Positions 40,955 through 49,991 of a stretch of DNA of 64,000 nt are shown in pieces. The position numbers and the translations under genes were made by a program. Under the pieces are notes generated by a model that did no database searches, had not been told where the DNA came from, and worked only from the letters and a program-made list of their open reading frames with translations. This stretch comes from an uncultured Lachnospiraceae bacterium. GTDB taxonomy: Bacteria; Bacillota; Clostridia; Lachnospirales; Lachnospiraceae. How positions within the stretch are numbered: position 1 is the stretch's first letter; each line of letters begins with the position of its first letter. The stretch is taken from positions 1-64,000 of the forward strand of contig CAJUDE010000049.1 of the NCBI GenBank assembly GCA_910585295.1, in the 5' to 3' direction.

Positions 40955-41386
40955 ATGATTGGAATTTTTATTGCCCTGTTATCAGGGGCATTAATGAGCG
41001 TGCAGGGGGTGTTTAATACAGGGGTGACAAAAAGCACCAGCATGTGGGTAAGCGCAAGCTGGGTGCAGTTTTCCGCCCTTGCTATCTGCCTGGTAGGCTG
41101 GTTTTTTACGGATAGGGAAAGTTTTGCAGGTATTTTGCAGGTGCAGCCAAAATATATGCTGCTGGGCGGCGTGATAGGCGCTTTCATCACATATACCGTT
41201 ATCAAGAGCATGGAAGCGTTAGGGCCGGCGCAGGCAGTTATGCTGATTGTCATCTGCCAATTGGCCGTAGCATACTTAATTGAGTTATTTGGCCTGTTTG
41301 GCGTGGACAAACAGCCCTTTGCATGGCGCAGGGTGATTGGGATGGCAATTTGTATTGGCGGGATTATTTTATTTAAGTGGAAATAA
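40955..41386 (+). CDS. DMT family transporter, YdcZ/DUF606 type
   Basis: A 143-residue integral membrane protein with five hydrophobic segments (IGIFIALLSGALMSVQGVFNTGV, VSASWVQFSALAICLVGWFF, YMLLGGVIGAFITYTVI, AQAVMLIVICQLAVAYLIELF, GMAICIGGIILFKW). That is a half-length drug/metabolite transporter of the DUF606 (YdcZ) family, which probably works as a dimer. ATATGGAGGTAATGCC precedes the ATG. The substrate is unknown. Confidence 0.88.
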   Translation: MIGIFIALLSGALMSVQGVFNTGVTKSTSMWVSASWVQFSALAICLVGWFFTDRESFAGILQVQPKYMLLGGVIGAFITYTVIKSMEALGPAQAVMLIVICQLAVAYLIELFGLFGVDKQPFAWRRVIGMAICIGGIILFKWK

Positions 41387-41414
41387 AATATTTTTTAATA
41401 TTTTTGAAATACTC

Positions 41415-41443
41415 TTGTAATAATTCGAGATTTTCGTTACAAT
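41415..41443 (+). promoter_or_regulatory. comEA promoter
   Basis: TTGTAA, a 17-base spacer and TACAAT, about 68 bases ahead of the comEA-like gene. Confidence 0.55.
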
Positions 41444-41511
41444 AGAAAAGATTCGTGGATAAGGCTTTTCTCAGGTTTCAGGCTGTTTAGAAATAAGGAA
41501 GGACGCAGAAA

Positions 41512-42114
41512 ATGGAGAAAAGCATGAAAAAGAAAATAATATATATTACCATGCTGCTGTTGCTGCTGGCTGGGGCAGGCGGCTGCAAAGGCGAAACAAA
41601 CGAAGGGCTTCTCTTAACGGAACCTACAGAAGAAAATGGGACGGGGGAAGCGCCCATAGACGGCGGTGGGGAACAGGCAGATGCGAAAGAGGCGGGGATG
41701 ATTTATGTGCAGGTAAGCGGCGCAGTGGAGCATCCTGGCGTTTATGAGCTTCAGGCAGGGAGCCGCATTTTCCATGCCGTGGCGCTTGCAGGCGGAGTTA
41801 CAAAAGACGCCGAGGTGGGCAGCTTGAACCAGGCAGAGCTTTTAAGCGATGGGCAGATGGTATATATTTTGCGCGCTGGGGAGGCAGAAGGCCAGGTATC
41901 CCAGCAACAGCAGGAAGATGGCAGGATTAACCTGAATACTGCCACAAAAGAGGAATTGGCCACCCTGCCGGGAATCGGCGAAGCCAAGGCAAAGGGCATC
42001 CTTGCCTGGCGGGAAGCCAATGGCGGCTTCCGTCAGATCGAAGATTTGATGGAGGTGGAAGGAATTAAAGATGGTGTATTTTCTAAAATAAAGGACAGCG
42101 TCAAAGTTAATTGA
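41512..42114 (+). CDS. comEA: ComEA-like competence DNA-binding protein
   Basis: A 200-residue exported protein. A signal or anchor segment (IIYITMLLLLLAGAGGC) may end in a lipobox-like AGGC. An SLBB domain follows (MIYVQVSGAVEHPGVYELQAG, about residues 63-125), then a C-terminal helix-hairpin-helix pair (INLNTATKEELATLPGIGEAKAKGILAWREANGGF, about 140-200). ComEA binds incoming double-stranded DNA at the cell surface and hands it to the ComEC channel, which is encoded 3 kb downstream. AAGGAAGGA precedes the ATG. Confidence 0.88.
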   Translation: MEKSMKKKIIYITMLLLLLAGAGGCKGETNEGLLLTEPTEENGTGEAPIDGGGEQADAKEAGMIYVQVSGAVEHPGVYELQAGSRIFHAVALAGGVTKDAEVGSLNQAELLSDGQMVYILRAGEAEGQVSQQQQEDGRINLNTATKEELATLPGIGEAKAKGILAWREANGGFRQIEDLMEVEGIKDGVFSKIKDSVKVN

Positions 42115-42124
42115 GGTGGAAAGA

Positions 42125-42817
42125 ATGGCAAAGAAAGTTCTTGTAGTGGATGATGAGAAATTAATTGTAAAAGGGATCCGTTTCAGCTTGGAGCAGGATG
42201 GCATGGAGGTGGACTGCGCCTTTGATGGTGAGGAAGCCTTAAGGCTTGCTACGGAAAATAAATACGATATGGTATTGCTTGACTTGATGCTTCCCAAAAT
42301 GGACGGGTTTGAAGTATGTCAGCACATACGGGAATTTTCTTCTGTCCCCATTGTGATGCTTACTGCAAAAGGGGATGATATGGATAAAATCCTTGGCCTG
42401 GAATATGGCGCGGATGATTACATAACCAAGCCCTTTAACATTCTGGAGGTAAAAGCAAGGATAAAGGCAATTATGCGCAGGACCTCGCCGAACCAGACGA
42501 AGAAAGAAAATTCCAAAATTGTGGAGAATGGCGACTTGAAGCTGGATTGCGAGAGCCGGCGTCTGTTTATCCTGGGCAGGGAAATCAATGTGACGGCAAG
42601 GGAGTTTGATTTGCTGGAGCTTCTGGCGCTGAACCCAAATAAGGTTTACAGCCGTGAGAATTTGCTGAACCTGGTATGGGGGCATGAATATCCTGGGGAT
42701 GTGCGTACGGTGGACGTGCATGTGCGCCGCCTGCGGGAGAAAATTGAGGCGAATCCCAGCGAGCCAAAATATGTGCATACGAAATGGGGCGTGGGCTATT
42801 ATTACTCTGGGAGTTAA
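42125..42817 (+). CDS. OmpR/PhoP-type response regulator
   Basis: A 230-residue two-domain regulator. The receiver has VLVVDDEKLIVKG, phospho-acceptor D53 in MVLLDLMLPKMDG, VMLTAKGDD and YITKPFN. The C-terminal winged helix has EINVTAREFDLLELLALNPNKVYSRENLLNLVWG and RTVDVHVRRLREKIE. GAGGTGG precedes the ATG, which follows the comEA stop by 10 bases. The paired kinase starts 1 base after its stop. It may control genes in this operon, but no repeat-type binding site was identified. Confidence 0.93.
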   Translation: MAKKVLVVDDEKLIVKGIRFSLEQDGMEVDCAFDGEEALRLATENKYDMVLLDLMLPKMDGFEVCQHIREFSSVPIVMLTAKGDDMDKILGLEYGADDYITKPFNILEVKARIKAIMRRTSPNQTKKENSKIVENGDLKLDCESRRLFILGREINVTAREFDLLELLALNPNKVYSRENLLNLVWGHEYPGDVRTVDVHVRRLREKIEANPSEPKYVHTKWGVGYYYSGS

Positions 42818-42818
42818 A

Positions 42819-44234
42819 ATGAAGAAATTAAAATTTTTACACAGTTTGAAATTCCGTTTATTTTTACTTATGGTATTGTTTGGGGTCTTGCCTAACATTG
42901 CCTTGCGGACAGGGATCCTTGCCAGTTATGGGAATAAGGCAGTGTCCAACCAGAGCATTGATATTTCGGGACAGGCGAAAATGCTTGGGAACCAGGTGGT
43001 TACATACGATTATATCAAGGATACCTCCATTGAAGTCATCAATGCCCAGATGGAAATGCTTTCTAACATTTATGATGGCAGGATTATGATTATTAACAGC
43101 AGCTTTCAGATTGTGAAAGATACCTATGGGCTGGATACTGGCAAAACCATTATTTCGGAAGAAGTGGTAAAGTGCTTCCAGGGGGAAGAAATTACAAAGT
43201 ATGATTCCTCCAACCGCTATATTGAGCTGGCGCTTCCCTTAAAGAAAGCAGATTCAGACAACAACCAGGGGGTAATGTTAATCAGTGTGTCCACAGACAG
43301 CATTATGCTGAATTATGATTACCTGAAAGACAATGCCATGATTATTGAGCTGGCATGCCTGGCAGTGATTGTTGGGGTCGCCTTATTTTGGTCTGGCCGC
43401 CTGGTGCGCCCATTTGGGAAGCTGACCAAATATTTAGAAGAAGTCCAGACAGAGGATGAGGAACAGCTAATGATTTCTGACTATACAGAGACGGAAGCTA
43501 TTTCCAATGCCTTTAATGAGATGCGGGGCAGGATGCGTGTGATTGACGATTCCAGGCAGGAATTTGTGTCCAATGTGTCCCATGAATTAAAGACCCCCCT
43601 CACTTCCATGAAAGTGCTTGCAGATTCCCTATTAAGCCAGGGGGACGTCCCAGTGGAGCTGTACAAAGAGTTTATGGGGGATATTGCAGAAGAGATAGAA
43701 CGGGAGAATAAAATTATCAATGACCTGCTGTCTTTGGTGAAAATGGATAAAGCGGCAGGGGACTTAAACGTTTCCATCGTAAATATCAATGAGCTGTTGG
43801 AAATGCTGATGAAGCGGCTGCGCCCAATTGCAGAGAAGCAAAATATTGAACTGGTCCTTGAGAGCTTCCGTCCAGTAAGCGCGGAGGTAGACGAGGTGAA
43901 GCTTTCCCTCGCATTGAATAATCTGGTGGAGAATGCTATCAAGTACAATAAGCCAGAAGGCTGGGTGCATGTATCTTTGAATGCGGACCACAAATATTTC
44001 TTTGTGCGGGTGGAGGACTCTGGGGTCGGCATACCAGAAGAATCTTTAGAGCATATCTATGAGCGTTTTTACCGTGTGGACAAATCCCATTCTAAGGATA
44101 TTGGAGGGACAGGGCTTGGGCTTGCCATTACAAGGAATGCCGTGCTGATGCACCGGGGCGCCATCAAAGCCCACAGCAAAGAAGGGGAAGGCACAATTTT
44201 TACTGTCCGTATCCCATTGATGTATATTGTATAG
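42819..44234 (+). CDS. Membrane sensor histidine kinase
   Basis: A 471-residue kinase with two membrane helices (LKFRLFLLMVLFGVLPNIAL; MIIELACLAVIVGVALFW) enclosing an extracellular sensor domain of about 150 residues. It then has HAMP, HisKA with H255 in FVSNVSHELKTPLTSMKVL, and the ATPase boxes ALNNLVENAIKYNK, VEDSGVGIP, ERFYRVDKSHSKDIGGTGLGLAI. It is the partner of the preceding regulator. The start is the ATG 1 base after that gene's stop. Confidence 0.93.
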   Translation: MKKLKFLHSLKFRLFLLMVLFGVLPNIALRTGILASYGNKAVSNQSIDISGQAKMLGNQVVTYDYIKDTSIEVINAQMEMLSNIYDGRIMIINSSFQIVKDTYGLDTGKTIISEEVVKCFQGEEITKYDSSNRYIELALPLKKADSDNNQGVMLISVSTDSIMLNYDYLKDNAMIIELACLAVIVGVALFWSGRLVRPFGKLTKYLEEVQTEDEEQLMISDYTETEAISNAFNEMRGRMRVIDDSRQEFVSNVSHELKTPLTSMKVLADSLLSQGDVPVELYKEFMGDIAEEIERENKIINDLLSLVKMDKAAGDLNVSIVNINELLEMLMKRLRPIAEKQNIELVLESFRPVSAEVDEVKLSLALNNLVENAIKYNKPEGWVHVSLNADHKYFFVRVEDSGVGIPEESLEHIYERFYRVDKSHSKDIGGTGLGLAITRNAVLMHRGAIKAHSKEGEGTIFTVRIPLMYIV

Positions 44235-44243
44235 GAGGGTGGA

Positions 44244-45233
44244 ATGAGAAGAAAAAGGCAGTGCCTGTACCTGCTGGTCCTATTCCTTTCCATTGTAGGG
44301 GCTGCAGCCTGTGGGACGGGGCAAGAAGATATGTCAGAATATAAGGTTTACTATGTAAACAAAGAGAATACCAAGACCGTTGCAAAAGGATATGAACCTA
44401 AGGCAAAGGATGATAAGGAATTGGTCCAGGAATTTTTAGAGATGCTGTTCCAAAGCACAGAGACGAAGGATTACCACCAGGCAGTGCCGAAAGAGGTATG
44501 GCTGGAATCCTGGAGGTTGGAAAACAGCCAGCTATTTTTGTATTTTAGCGGCAGCTATATGGAGATGGACAATGTGAGCGAGGTCTTGTGCCGGGCCGCA
44601 ATTGTGCGGACTTTGACACAAGTAAAGGGCGTGGAGTATATCTCGTTTTATGTGGAAGATTCGCCGCTGATGGATGAGAGTGGGAACTTGATTGGGCTAA
44701 TGACGAAAGAAAGCTTTATTGAGAACCCAGGAGAGCAAATTAATACCATACAGACAGCAAGCATCACCCTTTATTTTTCCAACAATGAAGGGACCGGGTT
44801 AGTGCCGGAAGTCCAGGAAGTGCATTACAGCAGCAATATCTCCATGGAAAAACTTGTGATGGAGCAATTGCTAAAAGGGCCAAAGGGCAATGGGAAACGT
44901 TCTGCCATCCCGGACGGCACAAAGCTGGTGAGCGTGTCCGTTTTGGACGGCGTTGGGTTTGTGAACCTAAACGAGGGGTTTTTAAACCAGAATTACGAAA
45001 TTGCAGAGCCAGTGGTAATTTACTCGATCGCCAATTCCTTAGTTGAATTGCCAAATATCAATAAGGTTCAGATTTCAGTGAATGGGGACAGCAATATGAC
45101 ATACCGGGAAAAGCTGAAATTATCCGATATGTATGACCGTAACTTAGATTATATGGACGAAAGCGCCAGGTCCCAGGTGGAGCAGGAGGGAGCAGGGAAA
45201 GTTGTGATAGAAGAGGAGGAATCAGGTGGATAA
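44244..45233 (+). CDS. GerMN domain lipoprotein
   Basis: A 329-residue exported lipoprotein. The signal peptide runs CLYLLVLFLSIVGAAAC. Two GerMN domains follow: about residues 25-160 (KVYYVNKENTKTVAKGYEPKA, LVQEFLEMLF) and about 175-295 (SITLYFSNNEGTGLVPEVQEV, LVMEQLLKGPKGNGKRSAIPDGTKLVSVSVLDGVGFVNLNEGF). GerM has a role in B. subtilis sporulation and germination; kinase-linked GerMN lipoproteins (LpqB-like) also modulate the adjacent sensor kinase. That placement, right after the kinase, favours the second role. Confidence 0.85.
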   Translation: MRRKRQCLYLLVLFLSIVGAAACGTGQEDMSEYKVYYVNKENTKTVAKGYEPKAKDDKELVQEFLEMLFQSTETKDYHQAVPKEVWLESWRLENSQLFLYFSGSYMEMDNVSEVLCRAAIVRTLTQVKGVEYISFYVEDSPLMDESGNLIGLMTKESFIENPGEQINTIQTASITLYFSNNEGTGLVPEVQEVHYSSNISMEKLVMEQLLKGPKGNGKRSAIPDGTKLVSVSVLDGVGFVNLNEGFLNQNYEIAEPVVIYSIANSLVELPNINKVQISVNGDSNMTYREKLKLSDMYDRNLDYMDESARSQVEQEGAGKVVIEEEESGG

Positions 45234-47571
45234 CCGTGTGCTTTGCTGCCTCTCAGTTTCTTTCCTTCTGGGGATTGTTTTTGGAAAGTATCAAACCCCT
45301 TTTATGCCGGCGGTGTTTTTAGTGTTTCTTTCCTGCCTTGCCATTGTAACGGCAAGGGCGCAGGAAAGGGCTTTTAGGGCAGCTATTGCCCGTGGGGCTT
45401 TTTGTATCCTGGCCTTTGGCATGGGCTTTTGCAGGTTCCAGCAAGAGAGCCAGATGCAAGATAGGCTTACGCAAGCGCTGGCAGAGGGGGATAGCATAGC
45501 TGCCCAAGGGGAGGTCAAAAGCAAGGAAGAGAAGGAGAGGCAGTGCGTTTATTATTTGAAGGATGCCTATGCGCTGGTGGACGGCGTGCAATACGTAAGC
45601 CACGGAGCCATAGTCTATAGTTCTGATTTGCATATTCAGGTGGGGGATTCTATCAGAGTTTCCGGGGAATATGCACCATTTCAAGTATCCCGCAATCAGG
45701 GGAATTTCAATGAAAAACAGTATTACCAAAGTAAAAAAATAGGGTTTCGCTTGTATGCCAGCAAAGAGGCTGTGGTTTTCAGGGGAAAGGACAGCTATGC
45801 AGCATTATTAGGAAAGCTGCGCCAAACTTTCCGTGAAGTATATGCCTGCTGCCTGCCAGGGCAGGAGGCAGGGATTTTGTCAGCTATGGCCCTTGGGGAT
45901 AAAACAATGCTGGGCAAAGAGATAAAAGAACTGTACCAGGCGGCAGGGATTTCCCATATCCTTGCCATTTCCGGCCTCCATGTCTCTCTGTTTGGGATGG
46001 GGATGTTTGGGCTGCTTCGGCGGCTGCGTTGCCCGGATAAGGGAAGCGCCCTGCTGTCTATGTGGATGGTTTGGTCTTTTGGCGCCCTCACTGGCATGGA
46101 AGCCTCAACAGTTCGGGCAGCCTGCATGTTCTGCTTTTTCATGGCGGCCCGTATTTTGGGGCGAAGTTATGATATAGTCACAGCGCTTGGGTTTAGCGCT
46201 ATCGTCCAGGCATGGGAAAATCCGTTTGTACTGGAATACGCCGGGTTCCAGTTTTCCTATGGGGCTGTCCTGGGTGTGGCGGTGGCGGCGGATATCCTCA
46301 AATCGGTAGTTAAGGGGGAAAAAGGAACAGGCGCTAAGAGAGGGGCGGGAACATTTGGGCAGACAATTTATGCCAGCACATGCATCCAGGTTACAACGCT
46401 TCCTTTGTCCTTGTATTATTATTATGAGGTTCCTTGCTATGGCATCCTGGCAAACGCCGTTGTCCTGCCAATGGTAGGCTGGACGCTGCCGTTGGCAGTG
46501 TTTGGCGCAGCGGCAGGGTATATATCCCTTCCAGTGGGCAGGCTAATCCTTGCCCCAGTGGGATGGACGCTTAAAGCCATTGCATTTACCTGCCGGACAT
46601 GTGTAAACCTGCCTGGGGCTGTATTTGTGGCGGGCAAGCCAGAATTGGCGCTTGTAGTATGTTATTATATAGTTTTGGGAGCTGCGTTGTGTCTGGTTTG
46701 GCGCGGGGCAGGGAAAAAATGGGCGGCGTTTATCCCAATCGCAATAGGTCTGGTGTTATGTTTGCGGGAAAGCCCCAAATTTGAAATTCATGTGCTGGAT
46801 GTGGGGCAGGGGGACGGCATTTTTATCCAGACAGGGCAGGGGGAGCATTTTTTTGTGGACGGAGGGAGCAGCGATGTGCAGCAGGCAGGCACGTATCGGA
46901 TTTTGCCGTTCCTAAAATCAAAGAAAATCACTTCTATTAAGGGATGGGTGGTGTCCCATGCAGACCAAGACCATATCAACGGCTTGGAAGAATTGCTGGA
47001 TTCTGGCTACCCAATCGAATTTTTGGTTGTAGCAAAAGGCATGGAAAAGGATCAGGCGTCCAAACGGCTGCTGGGACTGGCAAAAAAAGCTGGGTGCAAG
47101 GTCCTCTATGTAGCCCCTGGCGAGAAATTTGGGTTTCAGGACACAGTATTTACCGTATTCCATCCAAACGGCAAAGAGGGGAGCCGGAATGGGGCTTCCC
47201 TGGTGGTATCCTTGGAGCATCGGGGGTTTCGGGGATTCTTTGCTGGGGACATTGGGGAAAAGGAAGAGCGGGAGCTGGCAGGGAATCCCGTATTGCAGCG
47301 CTGGGCAGCGGAATGCGGCGGGGAGGGCATTGATTTCTATAAGGCATCCCACCATGGCTCCAATGGGTCAAATTCCCAGGAATTGCTGAACTTATTATCC
47401 CCTAAGCTGACCGTGGTATCTTGCGGGGAAGGGAATCCCTATGGGCATCCTGGGCAGGAAGCGCTGGGACGGATTCGGGAATCTGGGAGCCATGTCTTTT
47501 GCACAATGGACTATGGGCAGGTCACCATCCAGTTTCGGGAGGGGGAGGTTTGGGTAAAGGCTTATTTGTAA
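45226..47571 (+). CDS. comEC: ComEC/Rec2 DNA uptake channel protein
   Basis: A 781-residue membrane protein. The N-terminal part (DUF4131-like, about 1-200) is followed by the competence domain with many helices (GISHILAISGLHVSLFGMGMFGLLRRL, about 230-500). A C-terminal metallo-beta-lactamase domain follows (about 515-781; IHVLDVGQGDGIFIQ, SHADQDHINGLEELL, FYKASHHGSNGSN), thought to degrade the non-transported strand. It starts at a GTG with AGGAGG 6 bases upstream, overlapping the lipoprotein gene by 8 bases. With comEA it provides the core of DNA import; pilus genes are not here. Confidence 0.94.
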   Translation: MDNRVLCCLSVSFLLGIVFGKYQTPFMPAVFLVFLSCLAIVTARAQERAFRAAIARGAFCILAFGMGFCRFQQESQMQDRLTQALAEGDSIAAQGEVKSKEEKERQCVYYLKDAYALVDGVQYVSHGAIVYSSDLHIQVGDSIRVSGEYAPFQVSRNQGNFNEKQYYQSKKIGFRLYASKEAVVFRGKDSYAALLGKLRQTFREVYACCLPGQEAGILSAMALGDKTMLGKEIKELYQAAGISHILAISGLHVSLFGMGMFGLLRRLRCPDKGSALLSMWMVWSFGALTGMEASTVRAACMFCFFMAARILGRSYDIVTALGFSAIVQAWENPFVLEYAGFQFSYGAVLGVAVAADILKSVVKGEKGTGAKRGAGTFGQTIYASTCIQVTTLPLSLYYYYEVPCYGILANAVVLPMVGWTLPLAVFGAAAGYISLPVGRLILAPVGWTLKAIAFTCRTCVNLPGAVFVAGKPELALVVCYYIVLGAALCLVWRGAGKKWAAFIPIAIGLVLCLRESPKFEIHVLDVGQGDGIFIQTGQGEHFFVDGGSSDVQQAGTYRILPFLKSKKITSIKGWVVSHADQDHINGLEELLDSGYPIEFLVVAKGMEKDQASKRLLGLAKKAGCKVLYVAPGEKFGFQDTVFTVFHPNGKEGSRNGASLVVSLEHRGFRGFFAGDIGEKEERELAGNPVLQRWAAECGGEGIDFYKASHHGSNGSNSQELLNLLSPKLTVVSCGEGNPYGHPGQEALGRIRESGSHVFCTMDYGQVTIQFREGEVWVKAYL

Positions 47572-47636
47572 GCCTTCTATTGGCGCTGCCGGAGCAATAT
47601 ATACCCGCCGTTTTGGAAAAATTTGTGAATTTCCTA

Positions 47637-47665
47637 TTGACAGAATGCAAAAGATGTTCTATAGT
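47637..47665 (+). promoter_or_regulatory. metY-cysK-rrf2 promoter
   Basis: A perfect TTGACA, a 17-base spacer and TATAGT, immediately followed by an Rrf2-type operator. Confidence 0.72.
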
Positions 47666-47690
47666 AATACCAACTAAAATGGTAGGTATT
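47666..47690. promoter_or_regulatory. Rrf2-type operator at the metY promoter
   Basis: AATACCAAC (47666-47674) and GTAGGTATT (47682-47690) are inverted arms with 8 of 9 matches around TAAAATG. The pattern ATACC-x-ACTAAA...GTAGGTAT resembles known clostridial Rrf2/IscR-like operators. It begins right after the -10, so bound repressor would block initiation. The Rrf2 gene ending this operon is the obvious regulator. Confidence 0.68.
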
Positions 47691-47711
47691 AAAAGAAAGG
47701 GAGAAAACATT

Positions 47712-48995
47712 ATGTCTGGTTATAAGTTTGAAACTCTACAAATCCATGTCGGGCAAGAGGCTCCAGATCCAGCAAGCGACGCCCGTGCGGTTCCTATTTA
47801 TGCAACTACTTCTTATGTATTCAAGGATTCTGCCCATGCCGCAGCCCGTTTTGGGCTTGCCGATGCCGGAAATATTTACGGAAGGCTTACGAACTCTACG
47901 CAGGATGTCCTGGAACAGCGTGTGGCCGCCCTAGAGGGCGGCGTGGCTGCCCTGGCTCTTGCCTCTGGCGCAGCGGCTATCACTTATACGCTAGAAGCCC
48001 TTGGGCAGAATGGAGGGCACTTTGTCGCTCAGAAAACAATTTATGGAGGGAGCTACAATTTGTTAGCCCATACGCTTCCGGCGTTTGGCATTACGGCGAG
48101 CTTTGTGGACGTTCATGACCTTGCTGAGGTGGAGGCTGCAATACAAGCCAACACCAGGGCCATCTATATTGAAACGCTTGGCAACCCTAACAGCGACATC
48201 CCAGATATTGGCGCTTTAGCGGAACTCGCGCATCGGCATGGCTTGCCTTTGGTAGTGGACAATACATTTGGGACCCCATATCTGCTCCGACCCATTGAAT
48301 ATGGGGCAGATATTGTAGTGCATTCTGCCACTAAGTTCCTTGGGGGCCATGGCACAACCCTTGGAGGGGTCATTGTGGAATCAGGCAAATTTGATTGGGC
48401 TGCTTCTAACAGATATCCAGCAATTGCAAAACCTAACCCAAGTTACCATGGCATATCCTTTGTAAAAGCGGCTGGCTCGGCAGCATTTGTAACGTATATC
48501 CGTGCAATTTTACTTCGCGACACAGGGGCGACGATTTCTCCCTTTGCGGCATTCTTGCTTTTGCAGGGAATTGAAACGCTGTCTTTACGGCTGGAACGCC
48601 ATGCAGAAAACACAAAAAAGGTTGTGGAGTTCCTTGAAGGGCATCCACAAGTTGAGAAGGTTAACCATCCGTCTTTGCCCAGCCACCCCAACTACGCGTT
48701 ATACCAGAAGTACTTTCCCAATGGGGGCGGCTCTATCTTCACTTTTGAGGTCAAAGGAGGCGTAAAGGAAGCGCATAAATTTATAGACAGCCTGAAAATT
48801 TTTTCTTTGCTAGCAAATGTGGCTGATGTAAAAAGCCTAGTCATCCATCCTGCGACTACTACCCATAGCCAGCTTACGGAAGAAGAATTAGAAAGCCAGG
48901 GCATTAAGCCGAATACCGTTCGGCTTTCCATTGGCACAGAGCATATTGACGATATCATCGCTGATTTGCAAAATGGTTTCGATGCAATAAAATAG
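47712..48995 (+). CDS. metY: O-acetylhomoserine sulfhydrylase (aminocarboxypropyltransferase)
   Basis: A 427-residue PLP enzyme of the Cys/Met metabolism family, longer than CGS/CBL as is typical of MetY. It makes homocysteine from O-acetylhomoserine and sulfide. The motifs are YGRLTNSTQDVLEQRVAALEGG, ASGAAAITYTLEALGQ, TLGNPNSDIPDI, VDNTFGTPYLLRP, and the PLP lysine in VHSATKFLGGHGTTLGG. GGGAG lies upstream of the ATG; the longer frame from 47421 runs through comEC. It leads an operon with cysK and an Rrf2 regulator. Confidence 0.93.
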   Translation: MSGYKFETLQIHVGQEAPDPASDARAVPIYATTSYVFKDSAHAAARFGLADAGNIYGRLTNSTQDVLEQRVAALEGGVAALALASGAAAITYTLEALGQNGGHFVAQKTIYGGSYNLLAHTLPAFGITASFVDVHDLAEVEAAIQANTRAIYIETLGNPNSDIPDIGALAELAHRHGLPLVVDNTFGTPYLLRPIEYGADIVVHSATKFLGGHGTTLGGVIVESGKFDWAASNRYPAIAKPNPSYHGISFVKAAGSAAFVTYIRAILLRDTGATISPFAAFLLLQGIETLSLRLERHAENTKKVVEFLEGHPQVEKVNHPSLPSHPNYALYQKYFPNGGGSIFTFEVKGGVKEAHKFIDSLKIFSLLANVADVKSLVIHPATTTHSQLTEEELESQGIKPNTVRLSIGTEHIDDIIADLQNGFDAIK

Positions 48996-49011
48996 ATTTG
49001 GAGGTACTGTT

Positions 49012-49941
49012 ATGTCGAATATTTATACATCTGCGGATCAGTTGATCGGCAGGACGCCGCTTTTAGAGCTGTCCCATATCGAGGAGGCATACCGTCTAAA
49101 AGCCAGAATCCTTGCAAAATTGGAATATTTTAACCCGGCAGGTTCCGTAAAGGACCGCGTTGCAAAAGCAATGCTTGATGATGCAAAAGAAGCTGGGAAG
49201 TTAGGGCGTGGGTCCGTCATCATCGAACCTACCTCAGGAAATACAGGTATCGGCCTTGCAGCCGTTGCCGCTGCAAGAGGTTACAGAATTATTATCGTAA
49301 TGCCTGAAACAATGTCTGTGGAACGCCGACAGCTTATGAAAGCTTATGGAGCCGAAGTGGTGCTTACGGAAGGCGCCATGGGCATGAAGGGCGCAATTGC
49401 AAAGGCACAGGAACTAGCGGATGGGATTCCAGGCAGTTTTATCCCAGGGCAATTTGTAAATCCTGCCAACCCAAGGGTCCATAGGGAGAATACAGGCCCT
49501 GAGATTTATAAGGATACCGACGGGGAGGTAGATATTTTTGTCGCAGGCGTGGGGACTGGCGGGACAGTGACGGGCGTGGGCGAATACCTCAAGTCGAAGA
49601 ACCCAGCGGTTCAGATAGTTGCTGTTGAGCCTGCTGCTTCCGCCGTGCTTTCTGGCGGTGTTGCAGGCTCCCACAAGATTCAGGGGATTGGCGCAGGGTT
49701 TGTCCCAGATATCTTAAACACGGAAATATATGATGAGGTTTTTCCCGTTACCAATGAGGATGCGTTTGAAATGGGAAAATTGATTGGAAGAAGCGAGGGA
49801 GTCCTTGTAGGGATTTCTTCTGGCGCAGCGGTTTTTGCCGCGGTAGAACTTGCAAAGCGGGAGGAGCATAAAGGTAAAACAATTGTAGCGTTGCTGCCTG
49901 ATATTGGGGATAGATATTTGTCTACTCCAATGTTTGAATAG
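49012..49941 (+). CDS. cysK: Cysteine synthase A (O-acetylserine sulfhydrylase)
   Basis: A 309-residue PLP enzyme making cysteine from O-acetylserine and sulfide. It has the PLP lysine in NPAGSVKDRVAKAML, the substrate loop TSGNTGIGLAA, the phosphate-binding GTGGTVTGVGEYLK and the C-terminal GISSGAAVFAAVELA. The gene lies 16 bases after metY, preceded by GGAGG. Together the two enzymes fix sulfide into homocysteine and cysteine, consistent with control by a CymR/IscR-like Rrf2 protein. Confidence 0.96.
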   Translation: MSNIYTSADQLIGRTPLLELSHIEEAYRLKARILAKLEYFNPAGSVKDRVAKAMLDDAKEAGKLGRGSVIIEPTSGNTGIGLAAVAAARGYRIIIVMPETMSVERRQLMKAYGAEVVLTEGAMGMKGAIAKAQELADGIPGSFIPGQFVNPANPRVHRENTGPEIYKDTDGEVDIFVAGVGTGGTVTGVGEYLKSKNPAVQIVAVEPAASAVLSGGVAGSHKIQGIGAGFVPDILNTEIYDEVFPVTNEDAFEMGKLIGRSEGVLVGISSGAAVFAAVELAKREEHKGKTIVALLPDIGDRYLSTPMFE

Positions 49942-49991
49942 TATAACGGCTCCCCGCCTGGGGAGCCAGTGTTCCATAGGAGGTAGCGGCT

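Noticed and set aside
47421..47711. N-terminal extension of MetY from 47421
   Set aside because: This stretch overlaps the end of comEC and includes the promoter and operator; homologues start at MSGYKFETLQIH.
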